Origin: an uncultured Lachnospiraceae bacterium
GTDB taxonomy: Bacteria > Bacillota > Clostridia > Lachnospirales > Lachnospiraceae
Assembly (NCBI GenBank): GCA_910577015.1
Contig: CAJTKU010000010.1
Coordinates: 42,271 to 106,270 of the forward strand
Direction: 5' to 3'
DNA: 64,000 nt
The translations under genes and the position numbers were made by a program. A model generated the notes under the pieces. That model was given only the letters and a program-made list of their open reading frames with translations. It did no database searches and was not told the origin of the DNA. Shown piece after piece: positions 8,763 to 16,890 of this stretch. Each line of letters begins with the position of its first letter. Within the stretch, counting starts at the first letter, position 1.

Positions 8763-10514
8763 TCACATTCTGACCTTAATATGCACTTCCCGCAGCTGTG
8801 TTTCCGTTACCTCCCCCGGCGCGCCGCACATTAAATCCTGTGCGTTTCCGTTCATCGGGAATGCAACGACCTCCCTGATGCTTTCTTCTTCTTTTAAAAG
8901 CATAATCATACGCTCCACACCCGGCGCCATGCCTGCATGGGGCGGCGCGCCAAACTGGAATGCCTGGTACAGTGCGCCAAACTTTGTTTGCAGCGTTTCC
9001 TTGTCATAGCCTGCCAGTGCAAACGCTTTTTCCATGATTGCAACGTCATGGTTCCTGACAGCCCCGGAGGAAAGCTCAGTCCCGTTACAGACAATATCAT
9101 ACTGATAAGCCAGAATGTCAAGCGGGTCTTTTTCCGTAAGCGCTTTCATGCCGCCCTGGGGCATGGAAAAGGGATTGTGGGTAAAACCAATCTGCTTCGT
9201 CTCCTCATCCAGTTCATACATGGGAAAATCGTTTACATAGCAAAAACGAAAAGCATTTTTCTCATATAAATCCAGCTTCCTTCCCAGTTCATTGCGAATC
9301 TGTCCTGCATAGTAACAGGCTTTTTCCTCCTTGTCAGCCACAAAGAAAATCGTATCGCCCGCCTGCAGACCCGCCAAATCCGCCAGTTCCCCCTTGCACT
9401 CCGCCGGAATGAACTTGTCGATGGGGCCTTTATAAGACAAATCCTCATCTACCTCCAGATAGCCGAGGCCTCCCATTCCCAAAGAAGTGGCAAAATCAAG
9501 CAGTTTTTCGTGAAAGCCTTTGGACATTTCCGCATGCACTTTAATGGCGCGCACCGTTTTTTTCAGGAACGGCTTAAAAGTACACTTCTGGAAAAATTCC
9601 GTTACATCCATAATCCTGAGCGGGTTGCGCAAATCCGGCTTGTCGCTGCCAAACTCCAACATGGCCTGCTTGTAACTGATTACCGGAAAAGGCGCGTCCG
9701 TCACCTTTGCCCCTTCTTTGGCAAACTTTTTAAATGTTGCCGTCAGCACCTCTTCTCCCACACGGAACACATCTTCCTGCGTGGCAAAACTCATCTCAAA
9801 ATCCAGCTGGTAAAATTCTCCCGGGGAGCGGTCCGCCCTTGCATCTTCATCCCTGAAACAAGGAGCAATCTGAAAATATTTATCAAATCCCGACGCCATC
9901 AGCAGCTGCTTATATTGCTGCGGCGCCTGCGGCAGCGCGTAAAACCTGCCCTTATACCTGCGGGAAGGTACGATGTAATCCCTTGCGCCTTCCGGGGAAG
10001 ACGCGCACAAAATCGGCGTCTGGATTTCCAGAAATCCCAGTTCCGTCATTTTCTCCCTAAGGAAACTGATTACCTTCGAGCGGAAAATAATGTTTTCCTT
10101 CACCTTTGCGTTTCTCAGGTCTAAGTATCTGTATTTAAGCCGCACATCTTCCCTTGTTTCTTTGGATGTCATAATCTCGAAGGGAAGCTGGCGGTACACT
10201 TTTCCGAGTATCGAAACAGACTTTGCATTCAGTTCCACTGTCCCTGTGGGAAGCTTTGGATTGTAAGTCTCCTCATCCCGTTTCTCCAAAACGCCTTCCA
10301 CGGAAATGCAGCATTCCTTTACTATGCCTTCAAGCAGTCCGGGACTTCTGAGGACGACCTGCAAAACGCCGTACATATCCCTCAAATCAATAAAGGATAC
10401 TCCCCCGTGGTCCCTGATATTTTCCACCCACCCTGCGGCACGCATCTCCTTTCCGATGTCACTTTCCTTAATTTCCTGCACTGTCACTGTCCTGTAAATG
10501 TTTTCTGTACTCAT
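8763..10514 (-). CDS. aspS: Aspartyl-tRNA synthetase, probably non-discriminating
   Basis: 583 residues, bacterial-type AspRS: N-terminal OB fold (GWVENIRDHGGVSFIDLRD), motif 1 (FLEIQTPIL), motif 2 (FQIAPCFRDEDARADRSPGEFYQLDFE region), the GAD insertion, and motif 3 (GMAPGVERMIML). Being in one operon with gatCAB suggests that it charges both tRNA-Asp and tRNA-Asn with aspartate, the second being converted to Asn-tRNA by GatCAB; that is inference from context. The operon is preceded by a T-box leader. Start ATG at 10514 with AGGAGG. Confidence 0.96.
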   Translation of the reverse strand: MSTENIYRTVTVQEIKESDIGKEMRAAGWVENIRDHGGVSFIDLRDMYGVLQVVLRSPGLLEGIVKECCISVEGVLEKRDEETYNPKLPTGTVELNAKSVSILGKVYRQLPFEIMTSKETREDVRLKYRYLDLRNAKVKENIIFRSKVISFLREKMTELGFLEIQTPILCASSPEGARDYIVPSRRYKGRFYALPQAPQQYKQLLMASGFDKYFQIAPCFRDEDARADRSPGEFYQLDFEMSFATQEDVFRVGEEVLTATFKKFAKEGAKVTDAPFPVISYKQAMLEFGSDKPDLRNPLRIMDVTEFFQKCTFKPFLKKTVRAIKVHAEMSKGFHEKLLDFATSLGMGGLGYLEVDEDLSYKGPIDKFIPAECKGELADLAGLQAGDTIFFVADKEEKACYYAGQIRNELGRKLDLYEKNAFRFCYVNDFPMYELDEETKQIGFTHNPFSMPQGGMKALTEKDPLDILAYQYDIVCNGTELSSGAVRNHDVAIMEKAFALAGYDKETLQTKFGALYQAFQFGAPPHAGMAPGVERMIMLLKEEESIREVVAFPMNGNAQDLMCGAPGEVTETQLREVHIKVRM

Positions 10515-10567
10515 AGCGGCCTCCTTTTTTGTATGTCCGGGGCTTTTCTAAAAGATGGCTCTCTGCA

Positions 10568-10870
10568 ATAAAAAAGCCCCGGAACACAGTTGTCTGTATT
10601 CCGGGACGAATATACAAGTGTAATCCGTGGTACCACCCGTCTTGATAAACCGCCGCTTCCATCAAAGCGTTTTACCGGTTTACCCACTCTTACATTTAAC
10701 GCATGTCACGTACTGCCCTACACAGCAAATCCCTTCAGGCAGTCTGCTCCGGAGTGTTCCCTTTGCCGCTTCCCACAAACAGCGCTCTCAGTCGGTGACG
10801 CCGTATTCCTGTCGCTTTCCATGGCAAGAGTCTCCTTCATTGCATTTCTTTGCTTTATTGAGTTGAAGTG
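10568..10870 (-). promoter_or_regulatory. T-box riboswitch leader of aspS-gatCAB
   Basis: On the minus strand the invariant antiterminator T-box appears as AAGACGGGTGGTACCACGG (10643-10625), 120 nt before aspS, followed by an intrinsic terminator at 10605-10570. Upstream are the Stem I-like segments, and a GAAC (10759-10756) followed by ACTCC-GGAG fits the specifier-loop pattern, offering overlapping Glu (GAA) and Asn (AAC) codons. T-boxes sense uncharged tRNA and let transcription continue when it binds. The presence of the T-box is certain; specifier identity is tentative. No other gene fits this 398-bp gap. Confidence 0.93.
10570..10605 (-). terminator. T-box attenuator terminator
   Basis: On the minus strand CCCGGAATACAGA and TCTGTATTCCGGGG-type arms (10605-10577) are followed by TTTTTT (10575-10570). 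The 5' arm competes with the antiterminator formed by the T-box sequence just upstream. Confidence 0.9.
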
Positions 10871-10912
10871 TAGCACACTTTTAAACAGATTGCAATAGCC
10901 AAATTAATTATT

Positions 10913-11935
10913 TTATATTTTACTTTTTTTCACGCTATGCCACCAACAATACGCTGCCACAACGGCGCTGATTATCAACAGCATATAAAAATTGATTCCA
11001 CGGGTCACGCACATGGAGACCGTCAGGCTGCCGCCGACAAAAATATTCTGAAAAACCGCCGCATACATGATTTCAGTGATGCCCTGTGAACCCGGAAGAG
11101 GCAGCATATCCACTGCAATATAAACCACCGCCTGCAGGCACATGATGGTAAATGCGTCCGTACCGGAGAGCCCCATACCCTTATAGATAAAATACGTCAG
11201 AATAAAGACGCTGCATCTCTGGATAAAAGTAAAACCTGTCAAAAAAGCAAGCACCCTGCCATGTGATTTTAAAAAACCGACCGTCTCCTGATACTGCCCT
11301 ACCATGGAGTGGATACTTTCCCTGCGTTTATCGGAAGGCTTCATCAGATGAATTTTGACAAGCAGCTTTTCCGCCGCGCACAAAAACTTTTCCATGCCGG
11401 GTCCGTTTAACATAATGGCCAGCAGCGCCACCACAAGCACCGTATTTAAAAACAGTCCCAGAAAATATACGGGTAGATACTCTCCCATGTAAGAATGCAA
11501 ATCCTTCCACCAGAAAACGCCTATGCCGATTCCCATCAAAACAAGCACCAGCTTGTAGGCTGTCGCCACACTCATCAGCACCACCGAGCTGTCCGCAATC
11601 TTATGCCCGTCCTTATTCATGTAATAAAGCTGCATGGGCTGTCCACCCGTCGCCGACGGCGTTATGCCCGAGTAAAAGAACCCGGCAAAAGAATATTTCA
11701 GGCAGCTGAAAATCGAAGCTTTTTCTCCGATGGCATGAAGAAGATACCAAATCAGAATCCCTTCCGCAGATACAAAAAATACAGCGGTTACCACAGCTAA
11801 AAACAGATAACCCTTATTCATTTTACCGACTGCCTCAAACAGTTCACCCAAATCCTGATTCCGGAACACCACATAAAAAGTAACTGCCGCAAGCAAAAGA
11901 AAAAGAACCGCGCTCAGTATCTTCTTACCTTTCAT
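10913..11935 (-). CDS. Flippase-like integral membrane protein (LPG synthase TM / YbhN family)
   Basis: 340 residues, about 8 membrane segments, with the family pattern SFAGFFYSGITPSATGGQPMQLYYM near residue 90 and the C-terminal DMLPLPGSQGITEIMY. This superfamily covers the membrane half of lysyl-phosphatidylglycerol synthase and glycolipid flippases; no acyl-transfer (MprF C-terminal) domain is present. The real start is the ATG at 11935 with GGAGG 5 nt before it; that ribosome site and start codon lie inside a 38-nt block repeated before glmS. Upstream on the same strand are a papain-like protein and a glycosyltransferase, suggesting an envelope glycolipid role. Confidence 0.88.
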   Translation of the reverse strand: MKGKKILSAVLFLLLAAVTFYVVFRNQDLGELFEAVGKMNKGYLFLAVVTAVFFVSAEGILIWYLLHAIGEKASIFSCLKYSFAGFFYSGITPSATGGQPMQLYYMNKDGHKIADSSVVLMSVATAYKLVLVLMGIGIGVFWWKDLHSYMGEYLPVYFLGLFLNTVLVVALLAIMLNGPGMEKFLCAAEKLLVKIHLMKPSDKRRESIHSMVGQYQETVGFLKSHGRVLAFLTGFTFIQRCSVFILTYFIYKGMGLSGTDAFTIMCLQAVVYIAVDMLPLPGSQGITEIMYAAVFQNIFVGGSLTVSMCVTRGINFYMLLIISAVVAAYCWWHSVKKSKI

Positions 11936-12107
11936 ACCAACCTCCATGCCGCCACTCCATGGCGGCTCATAATCCCACGAAACTAAAGTTTCGATGGAGA
12001 ATGCCTGTTTTTGGGGCATTTTCCCGCGTGAGACATAGAATTTCTTCGCAAAGCAGCCTTTGCTGCGAGCGAAAACTGCCAAAGGCAGTTAGAAATTCTT
12101 CTCACGC
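11929..12107 (+). repeat. Structured repeat family 1, copy at 11.9 kb
   Basis: Intergenic element read on the plus strand. A 38-nt block (11929-11966) contains the hairpin GCCGCCA/TGGCGGC and matches 37 of 38 positions at 63898-63935. Next come hairpin AATGCC/GGCATT (12000-12020) and a long stem GCGTGAGA-AGAATTTCT (from 12026, with a CAT bulge) pairing with AGAAATTCT-TCTCACGC (ending 12107). The stem encloses two hairpins (TCGC/GCGA; AACTGCC/GGCAGTT). Its last base is the first base of the complement of the TAG stop of the papain-like gene. It is too elaborate for a terminator and has no U tract. Confidence 0.75.
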
Positions 12108-12667
12108 TAAATTCCCTCTACCGCACCATACTGATACCGGCGTCTGCCGATAAACTCCGCAAGCCGCCCTTCAAATAAGATGCCTTCATTTTTCAAATCG
12201 TAAAAATCAGCCGGGGTAACCAGTGAGAAATGTTTGTGGAACAGGTCCATTCCATTTATAGAAAGAAGGCGTGCAATAAAGGAAGAACAGGTATAATGCC
12301 TTTCCTGATAGAAAGGTTTTTGCAAAAGCAGGCAGGGCAGTCCCCAAATGCAGTAATGGTAGCGAAACCTGTTTTTGTAACACTTGTGCAGCTGTTCCCT
12401 TATAGCCCCCTTCTGTTCTTTCGTGCAGTCAAGGCTGTAAATACGGTATCTTGCCGTCGGAAATGCATGATATATCTTTTCCTTGTTTTCCTTTTCAAAT
12501 CCGGCAAACCACGGTAAAAACGGATTGCGCCGCCCTACGCTGTAAGCCTCCTCCAGATTTTCATCCAAAGACAGCACCACATGTATGTATTCCCTCTGAA
12601 TAACCCTGCGGATAATACCCGCGAACAGTCCGGGCGTATCCACCAAAGCGATATATATTTTGTCCAT
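12107..12667 (-). CDS. Probable permuted papain-like (YiiX/LRAT-type) protein
   Basis: 186 residues starting MDKIYIALVDTPG. The order is a conserved-looking His29 in REYIHVVLSLDENLEEAYSVGR, then Cys127 in HYTCSSFIARLL, i.e. His before Cys, as in circularly permuted NlpC/P60 proteins (YiiX, YaeF, LRAT), which cleave or transfer amide or ester bonds. No signal peptide is seen. Substrate unknown. The start is the ATG at 12667, following GGAAAGGGAATGATAAA; a longer frame to 12727 overlaps the preceding glycosyltransferase. The stop abuts the family 1 repeat. Confidence 0.65.
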   Translation of the reverse strand: MDKIYIALVDTPGLFAGIIRRVIQREYIHVVLSLDENLEEAYSVGRRNPFLPWFAGFEKENKEKIYHAFPTARYRIYSLDCTKEQKGAIREQLHKCYKNRFRYHYCIWGLPCLLLQKPFYQERHYTCSSFIARLLSINGMDLFHKHFSLVTPADFYDLKNEGILFEGRLAEFIGRRRYQYGAVEGI

Positions 12668-12698
12668 TTTATCATTCCCTTTCCTATTTGTACAGAGT

Positions 12699-13718
12699 CT
12701 AACTGAACTGGTATGTCTTTTTGGCAAGACGGTAACCCTTTAAAGTCAGGACATCACCCAGTTTTCCCGGAAGGTAAGTGAACCCGGAAAGCATCGTAAA
12801 ACGAAGTCTTTTGTAAAGCTTTCCATCCCTCTGTTTTATGTAATTCCACAGTTCCTGTCTCTTCTCCATTGCCTCCCTGTTTTGAATCATAAGCAGATAA
12901 ATGGAAGATATGGACAGCATTACGGAGATATTTCTCATCATATAGTGTGACAGGCGGGGCGACATTCTCCTGACCTTACGCAAATCCATGCACTCCACCA
13001 CCATCTTGGTAACCAGTATCTGCTGGTCTATCCTGCGCTTATAACTTTCTTCATTGACGGACTGGTCTTCCCTTCCGAGGAAATAGTGGTACAAATCCAC
13101 ATTCAGATATAATATGCTCTTTACGTAGGGAAGCGGTTTATATGCAAAAAGGTTATCCACATAAAAAGTGTGTTCCGGCAGAACCACTTTGCTTCTTTTC
13201 AGGATTTTTGTCCTGAAAATCAACGCATGCATGACAAGATACTGTGACGGCTTGAACGCACGCATATCCTGCCAGCTGCAAATCCTTTCCTCGGGAAATA
13301 CATTGCCAAAGCAGACGCTTTTCTGCCTGTTTTCATACAGGTGGTCGTACACATAATTGCACACCAGCATATCCACGTCGTCCTTCCTGCTTTTTATGGT
13401 CTGCATCACTTTCAAAAGCGCGTCCCTATCCAGCCAGTCGTCGGAATCCACCACCTTGAAAAAACGGCCGCAGGCCGCTGCAAGTCCTGCATTTACACCG
13501 GAACCGTGCCCGCCGTTTGCCTTATGTATTACTTTTACGATTTCGGGGTAAACAAAAGCATATTCATCGGCAATCTCCCCCGTCGCATCGGTAGAACCGT
13601 CGTCCACAATAATGATTTCCCCATCCTCCCCGCATGGCAGAAGGGAATCAATACATCTTTTCATATAATCCTGTGAATTATAACAGGGAACCACAAAAGT
13701 GATATCCTTCTTATTCAT
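12699..13718 (-). CDS. Family 2 glycosyltransferase
   Basis: 339 residues. A GT-A fold with N-terminal DITFVVPCYNSQDYM, nucleotide-sugar site IIIVDDGSTDAT, the HGSGVNAGL segment and the metal-binding VDSDDW (DxD). No membrane anchor is obvious; the C-terminus is basic and helical (peripheral association likely). It would transfer a sugar from a nucleotide donor to an envelope acceptor. The ATG at 13718 has AGGGG 8 nt upstream; a GTG 9 nt earlier is less likely. First gene of a run with the papain-like and flippase-like genes. Confidence 0.93.
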   Translation of the reverse strand: MNKKDITFVVPCYNSQDYMKRCIDSLLPCGEDGEIIIVDDGSTDATGEIADEYAFVYPEIVKVIHKANGGHGSGVNAGLAAACGRFFKVVDSDDWLDRDALLKVMQTIKSRKDDVDMLVCNYVYDHLYENRQKSVCFGNVFPEERICSWQDMRAFKPSQYLVMHALIFRTKILKRSKVVLPEHTFYVDNLFAYKPLPYVKSILYLNVDLYHYFLGREDQSVNEESYKRRIDQQILVTKMVVECMDLRKVRRMSPRLSHYMMRNISVMLSISSIYLLMIQNREAMEKRQELWNYIKQRDGKLYKRLRFTMLSGFTYLPGKLGDVLTLKGYRLAKKTYQFS

Positions 13719-13799
13719 TTGCTCCACCCCTTTTCTTATCTTTACCGAAAACTACTATACACAAGAATAGTTAAAACTTAAGGTAGAATTTCTAAATAA

Positions 13800-13828
13800 T
13801 TACTAAATTCTTAATTTTCTGATATAAT
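13800..13828 (+). promoter_or_regulatory. Candidate promoter for the small gene at 13898
   Basis: TTACTA (13800-13805), a 17-bp spacer and a perfect TATAAT (13823-13828) in an AT-rich stretch, about 70 bp before the start of the plus-strand small protein gene. Confidence 0.55.
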
Positions 13829-13897
13829 AGAATAAAATCCGAAAATAACAAATTGCTTTCATAATTGGATAAAAATATATAAAAAGGATAATACATT

Positions 13898-14098
13898 ATG
13901 GGAAAATGGGATGAAAACGGAGACGTGATAAATATTATGCAAATTCTGGACGGCTTTTGTGAAGCCGGGGAAAGCCGGATGAAAATAGAAGTTACCGAGA
14001 GCGCTGAAGAAGGCAGCGTCAAAAAGCAATACCATCACGGACGGTGCGATGTCAACAGTCCGTGGGCAGAGGGGAAGGCGTTTGACGTACTGGAATGA
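13898..14098 (+). CDS. Small acidic protein of unknown function
   Basis: 66 residues (MGKWDENGDVINIMQILDGF through SPWAEGKAFDVLE), soluble, acidic, with no known motif. An AAGGA lies 9 nt before the ATG and a TATAAT promoter lies upstream, and codon use matches the neighbours, so I take it as a real gene. The stop lies 21 nt before the convergent end of the K+ channel gene. No function can be inferred. Confidence 0.6.
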   Translation: MGKWDENGDVINIMQILDGFCEAGESRMKIEVTESAEEGSVKKQYHHGRCDVNSPWAEGKAFDVLE

Positions 14099-14121
14099 AA
14101 GAGCAGACGGCATGTCTGCCC

Positions 14122-15291
14122 TTACTTTTTCTCCAATATCAGCACCACATCGCGCTCGGCCAGACGGGTGGCTCCCTGCGGGCAGATATTCCTGTTGCCG
14201 CGCTTTACCATCACAATAAAAGTCCTTCGGGAAATATCCAAATCCTTGATTCTGCTGCCAATCCACGGATGTCCCGGTTCCAGGCAGACTTCGCTGATAT
14301 GGCAGTCAAGCCGCCCCAAAGAGGTGGTCCCCAGAAGAAGATTGTCACCGCCCATAATTTTCAGTTCTTCATAAGGCGTAAAAACATCCTCCCCGCGTAG
14401 AACCACCGCCGGATAAAGCCCTGCGGGAAGTTCGAGCTGTTTTATCTTACATCCCGTAAAAGGATGGTCAGGGGTGATAAGCAGGCTAATAAAATCGGCG
14501 TCATGCTGTGAATAACTGCCGACCTTAATCCGGGTATAATACTCCACAAAACCGGCGGAAATAATACCTGTGGGAATGGCAACCATACCCACGCCCAAAA
14601 ACGCAATGATAATCGCCATCAGTTTTCCGCCAATCGTCACCGGATAAATATCCCCGTATCCCACCGTCAAAAGCGTGGAGACCGACCACCAGATACCGGA
14701 AAAGGCATTGGAAAAATGCTCCGGCTGCGCTTCATGCTCAAGGCCATACATACAAAGGGAGGACGCAAGCATCAGGATAAGTACCAGAAAAATAGACGAT
14801 ACCAGCGCGTTTTTCTTGTCCTTCAAAACCTCCGTAATGACATTAAAAGCATCATAACGCGCATTAATTTTAAACAAACGGAAAATCCGCACTACCCGAA
14901 GCATCCTGAAAGCAACGGCGCCGCTTGGGATAAAAAAAGGGAGAAAATAAGGCAGGAGGGTCATTAAATCCACGATTCCGTAAAAAGAAACGGCAAACCC
15001 CAGCATGGCTGCCGGATAAGCCTTTTGGGGAAAAAGAAAATCAGACGTCCAGATTCTTAACACATACTCCACAAGAAAAATCATCATGGTGGCAAATTCA
15101 ATCGCCCCCATGACTTTTGAATATGCCGCCATTCCGTCAAACGTCTGAAGAAAAGTGACGGAGATATTTAATAAAATAATCAAAACAATAAATATATCAA
15201 AGCACAAACTCGGAACATCCGATTCGTTTCCAATCTGTATAATCTCAAAAACTCTTTTTTTAACCGGATTTTTTTTCACTGTGTTTTTCAT
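14122..15291 (-). CDS. Voltage-gated K+ channel with C-terminal TrkA-C (RCK-C) domains
   Basis: 389 residues. Six membrane segments (S1 about 30-50 to S6), an S4 with regularly spaced Arg129, 132, 135 and 138 (RMLRVVRIFRLF) and the selectivity filter TVGYGD at 209-214 identify a Kv-type channel. Residues about 265-389 form two TrkA-C/RCK-C-like units (IKQLELPAGLYPAVVLRG; IKDLDISRRTFIVMVKRG), a fold that in related transporters binds ligands such as c-di-AMP. Start ATG at 15291 (a longer frame to 15411 runs into the RNA gene upstream and has no ribosome site). It has its own promoter at 15328-15356. Confidence 0.93.
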   Translation of the reverse strand: MKNTVKKNPVKKRVFEIIQIGNESDVPSLCFDIFIVLIILLNISVTFLQTFDGMAAYSKVMGAIEFATMMIFLVEYVLRIWTSDFLFPQKAYPAAMLGFAVSFYGIVDLMTLLPYFLPFFIPSGAVAFRMLRVVRIFRLFKINARYDAFNVITEVLKDKKNALVSSIFLVLILMLASSLCMYGLEHEAQPEHFSNAFSGIWWSVSTLLTVGYGDIYPVTIGGKLMAIIIAFLGVGMVAIPTGIISAGFVEYYTRIKVGSYSQHDADFISLLITPDHPFTGCKIKQLELPAGLYPAVVLRGEDVFTPYEELKIMGGDNLLLGTTSLGRLDCHISEVCLEPGHPWIGSRIKDLDISRRTFIVMVKRGNRNICPQGATRLAERDVVLILEKK

Positions 15292-15327
15292 GCCGCCCGA
15301 CACCTTCCCTACCCCGTTTATGAAATA

Positions 15328-15356
15328 AGTATACCTTGCCGCCTGAAAATCCACAA
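15328..15356 (-). promoter_or_regulatory. Promoter of the K+ channel gene
   Basis: On the minus strand TTGTGG (15356-15351), a 17-bp spacer and TATACT (15333-15328), 36 bp before the channel ATG and just past the U tract of the preceding RNA element. It suggests the channel is transcribed independently of that RNA. Confidence 0.6.
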
Positions 15357-15370
15357 GCAAAAGCTTGACA

Positions 15371-15600
15371 AAAAAATGATTCCCATTACCAAACAGGCAG
15401 TCACACCGCACTCGCCAGATTACCCCTGCATGAAATTCCCCCTAGAATCTCATACAGTTTACAGCGCGGACAGCGTTCATGCCCATTCGGGGGAAAGTAA
15501 TGGGAATCAAATTCCTTTGGAAGAATGCCATAGCCTTTTCCAAAGGGAGTTCTGTCTGCCTGCCCCAATCCAGCTTTTGAGGCAGACAAATCATTACTCT
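15371..15600 (-). ncRNA. Probable stand-alone structured RNA with pseudoknot potential
   Basis: A 445-bp gap without a convincing gene (15292-15736) contains a promoter at 15634-15607 and then, on the minus strand, dense pairing: TGTCTGCCT/AGGCAGACA (15588-15553), a stem TTCCTTTGGAA/TTCCAAAGGGA (15548-15512), and a 12-bp closing helix GATTCCCATTAC/GTAATGGGAATC (15508-15497 with 15389-15378) followed by seven T (15376-15371 and adjacent). Inside the closing helix TTCCCCC/GGGGGAA and GCATGAA/TTCATGC interleave, i.e. a pseudoknot or two exclusive folds. Size about 230 nt. A 62-codon frame in the same stretch is probably incidental. It may belong to a known class such as raiA RNA; I cannot test that here. 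Confidence 0.6.
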
Positions 15601-15606
15601 ACTATA

Positions 15607-15634
15607 ATTATAACACCAAAATATGCCTTGTCTA
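15607..15634 (-). promoter_or_regulatory. Promoter of the structured RNA
   Basis: Minus-strand TAGACA (15634-15629), 16-bp spacer, TATAAT (15612-15607). The predicted start of transcription near 15600 lies about 12 nt before the first hairpin of the RNA. Confidence 0.6.
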
Positions 15635-15736
15635 TTTCTATCTCTTTCGATTTTTCAGCACGATGTAACCCTCCGATATGTTGCAACGTACCCATACACT
15701 GATATCTTTTGCTGAACTGTCATGTATCCAAAAAGT

Positions 15737-16552
15737 TCAATCCTCCTGCCTGATTTTCCTGCACTTTTCTACCATAATAAGCACTTCCCTTAACTTTTTA
15801 AACGCGCAGTCCGCATATACATCGGCAGCCGGAACTCCCTCTTCCCTGTCTCCCGCGCTGATTTCGGTAAGAACAATATGGTATTCATCCGATATGCGGG
15901 CACACAATTCTTCCGGTGCGCCAATTGTCAGGAAAACAAACCTTGCCGTGCAGCCTTCGGAAGTTTCATAAAAATGCCGGCATCTTTCTATCATGGTTTC
16001 CTCCGGAATATCCCCGAAGAAAAAGCCCGCTGCCACTTTGTAATCCCCGCCGTCAAAATGAAACGTAGCAATCAGCTTGTCGGTAGGTCTGTTATTTTCA
16101 AATTCAAACTGAGGTCTGAGGTCTTCTAATCTCTTGGAAAACAATTCCAGCACATGGGTTGCGGATACCACTTCCCCGACAAGACGGAGGCTCACTGCTT
16201 TTTCCACTGTAAGCTGGTTTAAAACATATTTTGCAAATTCCTCAAATTCGCATTCCAGCAATTGATAGTATACCTTGTACTTTTTCTGAATACCCAGATA
16301 CTCTAAAACGGCAAGCTTAATATCTTTCCAGTACTCTTGCATAATTGGGGAATCACACAGGATTCTTAGAAAACTGTTCATATAATACAGACTCATACTC
16401 TGTTTTCCGCTTTTCCAGCCGGAAATGCTGCTCGTCGCCACATTGCCTCCCTTCGGATGCTTATGGTACAGCTCCTGCCATTCCACCAGCGTAAGTTCCG
16501 GAACAGAAAATATTGTTTTTACGATACCCATTTTCATTTCTTTAGTTGTCAT
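15737..16552 (-). CDS. Orphan protein of unknown function
   Basis: 271 residues, soluble. The ATG at 16552 has GAGGG 7 nt upstream. The N-terminal third (VEWQELYHKHPKGGNVATSSISGWKSGKQSMSLYYMNSFLRIL) reads like a helical region that could contact nucleic acid; the C-terminal half is alternating strand/helix (LIATFHFDGGDYKVAAGFFFG; ARFVFLTIG). I recognise no family. It is divergent from the peptide gene at 16753, with about 200 bp between them, so it could be under the same receptor, which is only inference. Confidence 0.6.
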   Translation of the reverse strand: MTTKEMKMGIVKTIFSVPELTLVEWQELYHKHPKGGNVATSSISGWKSGKQSMSLYYMNSFLRILCDSPIMQEYWKDIKLAVLEYLGIQKKYKVYYQLLECEFEEFAKYVLNQLTVEKAVSLRLVGEVVSATHVLELFSKRLEDLRPQFEFENNRPTDKLIATFHFDGGDYKVAAGFFFGDIPEETMIERCRHFYETSEGCTARFVFLTIGAPEELCARISDEYHIVLTEISAGDREEGVPAADVYADCAFKKLREVLIMVEKCRKIRQED

Positions 16553-16629
16553 AGTTTATCCCTCTCTTTGTGATTTATTAAATATACTTTGTCGCAGCTA
16601 CATTCTGTAATATTATTTCACACATTTGC

Positions 16630-16683
16630 AAAAAAGACCATGTCGTTTCGCGCAAATTTAAAATTGCGTGAAACGACATGGTC
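16630..16683 (-). terminator. Long-hairpin terminator after the receptor gene
   Basis: Two 20-nt arms (16636-16655 and 16664-16683; GACCATGTCGTTTC and its complement) pair with one C/A mismatch on the minus strand (a G.U pair on plus), with an 8-nt AT loop. On the minus strand the stem is followed by TTTTTTGC, fitting an intrinsic terminator about 130 nt past the receptor stop. It also lies in the leader of the plus-strand peptide gene, where it could act as a 5' hairpin or operator. Confidence 0.6.
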
Positions 16684-16752
16684 ACATCTTTATTATCGCT
16701 GTATGGTGGGTGCATAACAATCAACCAATTCAAATAATAGGAGGTTCTAACA

Positions 16753-16890
16753 ATGAAAAAAATTGCAATCGTTACTCTTGGTATCATCGCCCTGATAGGT
16801 CAGCTTACTTTCTTTATGCCTCAGCAGACTGAATCTGCTCCTGCGGTAGAGTATTGTGATGTTCATGATTTATTTTACAATTATATTTAA
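16753..16890 (+). CDS. Candidate secreted signalling peptide, antisense to the receptor gene
   Basis: 45 residues: MKKIAIVTLGIIALIGQL, then FFMPQQTESAPA, then VEYCDVHDLFYNYI. The ATG has a perfect AGGAGG 8 nt upstream. A basic N-terminus, a hydrophobic core at 4-22 and an Ala-Pro-Ala stretch (29-31) suggest export and cleavage, leaving a 14-residue tail rich in aromatic residues with one Cys. Its last 77 nt overlap, in antisense, the 3' end of a PlcR/Rgg-like receptor gene. Pre-peptide next to such a receptor is the layout of RRNPP quorum-sensing systems, although there the peptide gene is normally on the same strand. Function is inferred. Confidence 0.6.
   Translation: MKKIAIVTLGIIALIGQLTFFMPQQTESAPAVEYCDVHDLFYNYI

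Noticed and set aside
11936..12082. Longer N-terminus of the flippase-like protein reaching into the repeat
   Set aside because: The extension is translated from the structured repeat and lacks a ribosome site; GGAGG plus ATG at 11935 is better.
15401..15589. 62-codon minus-strand ORF with a CPRC motif
   Set aside because: No ribosome site, it lies entirely within the structured RNA, and the pairing explains the sequence better; kept as an alternative for the RNA call.
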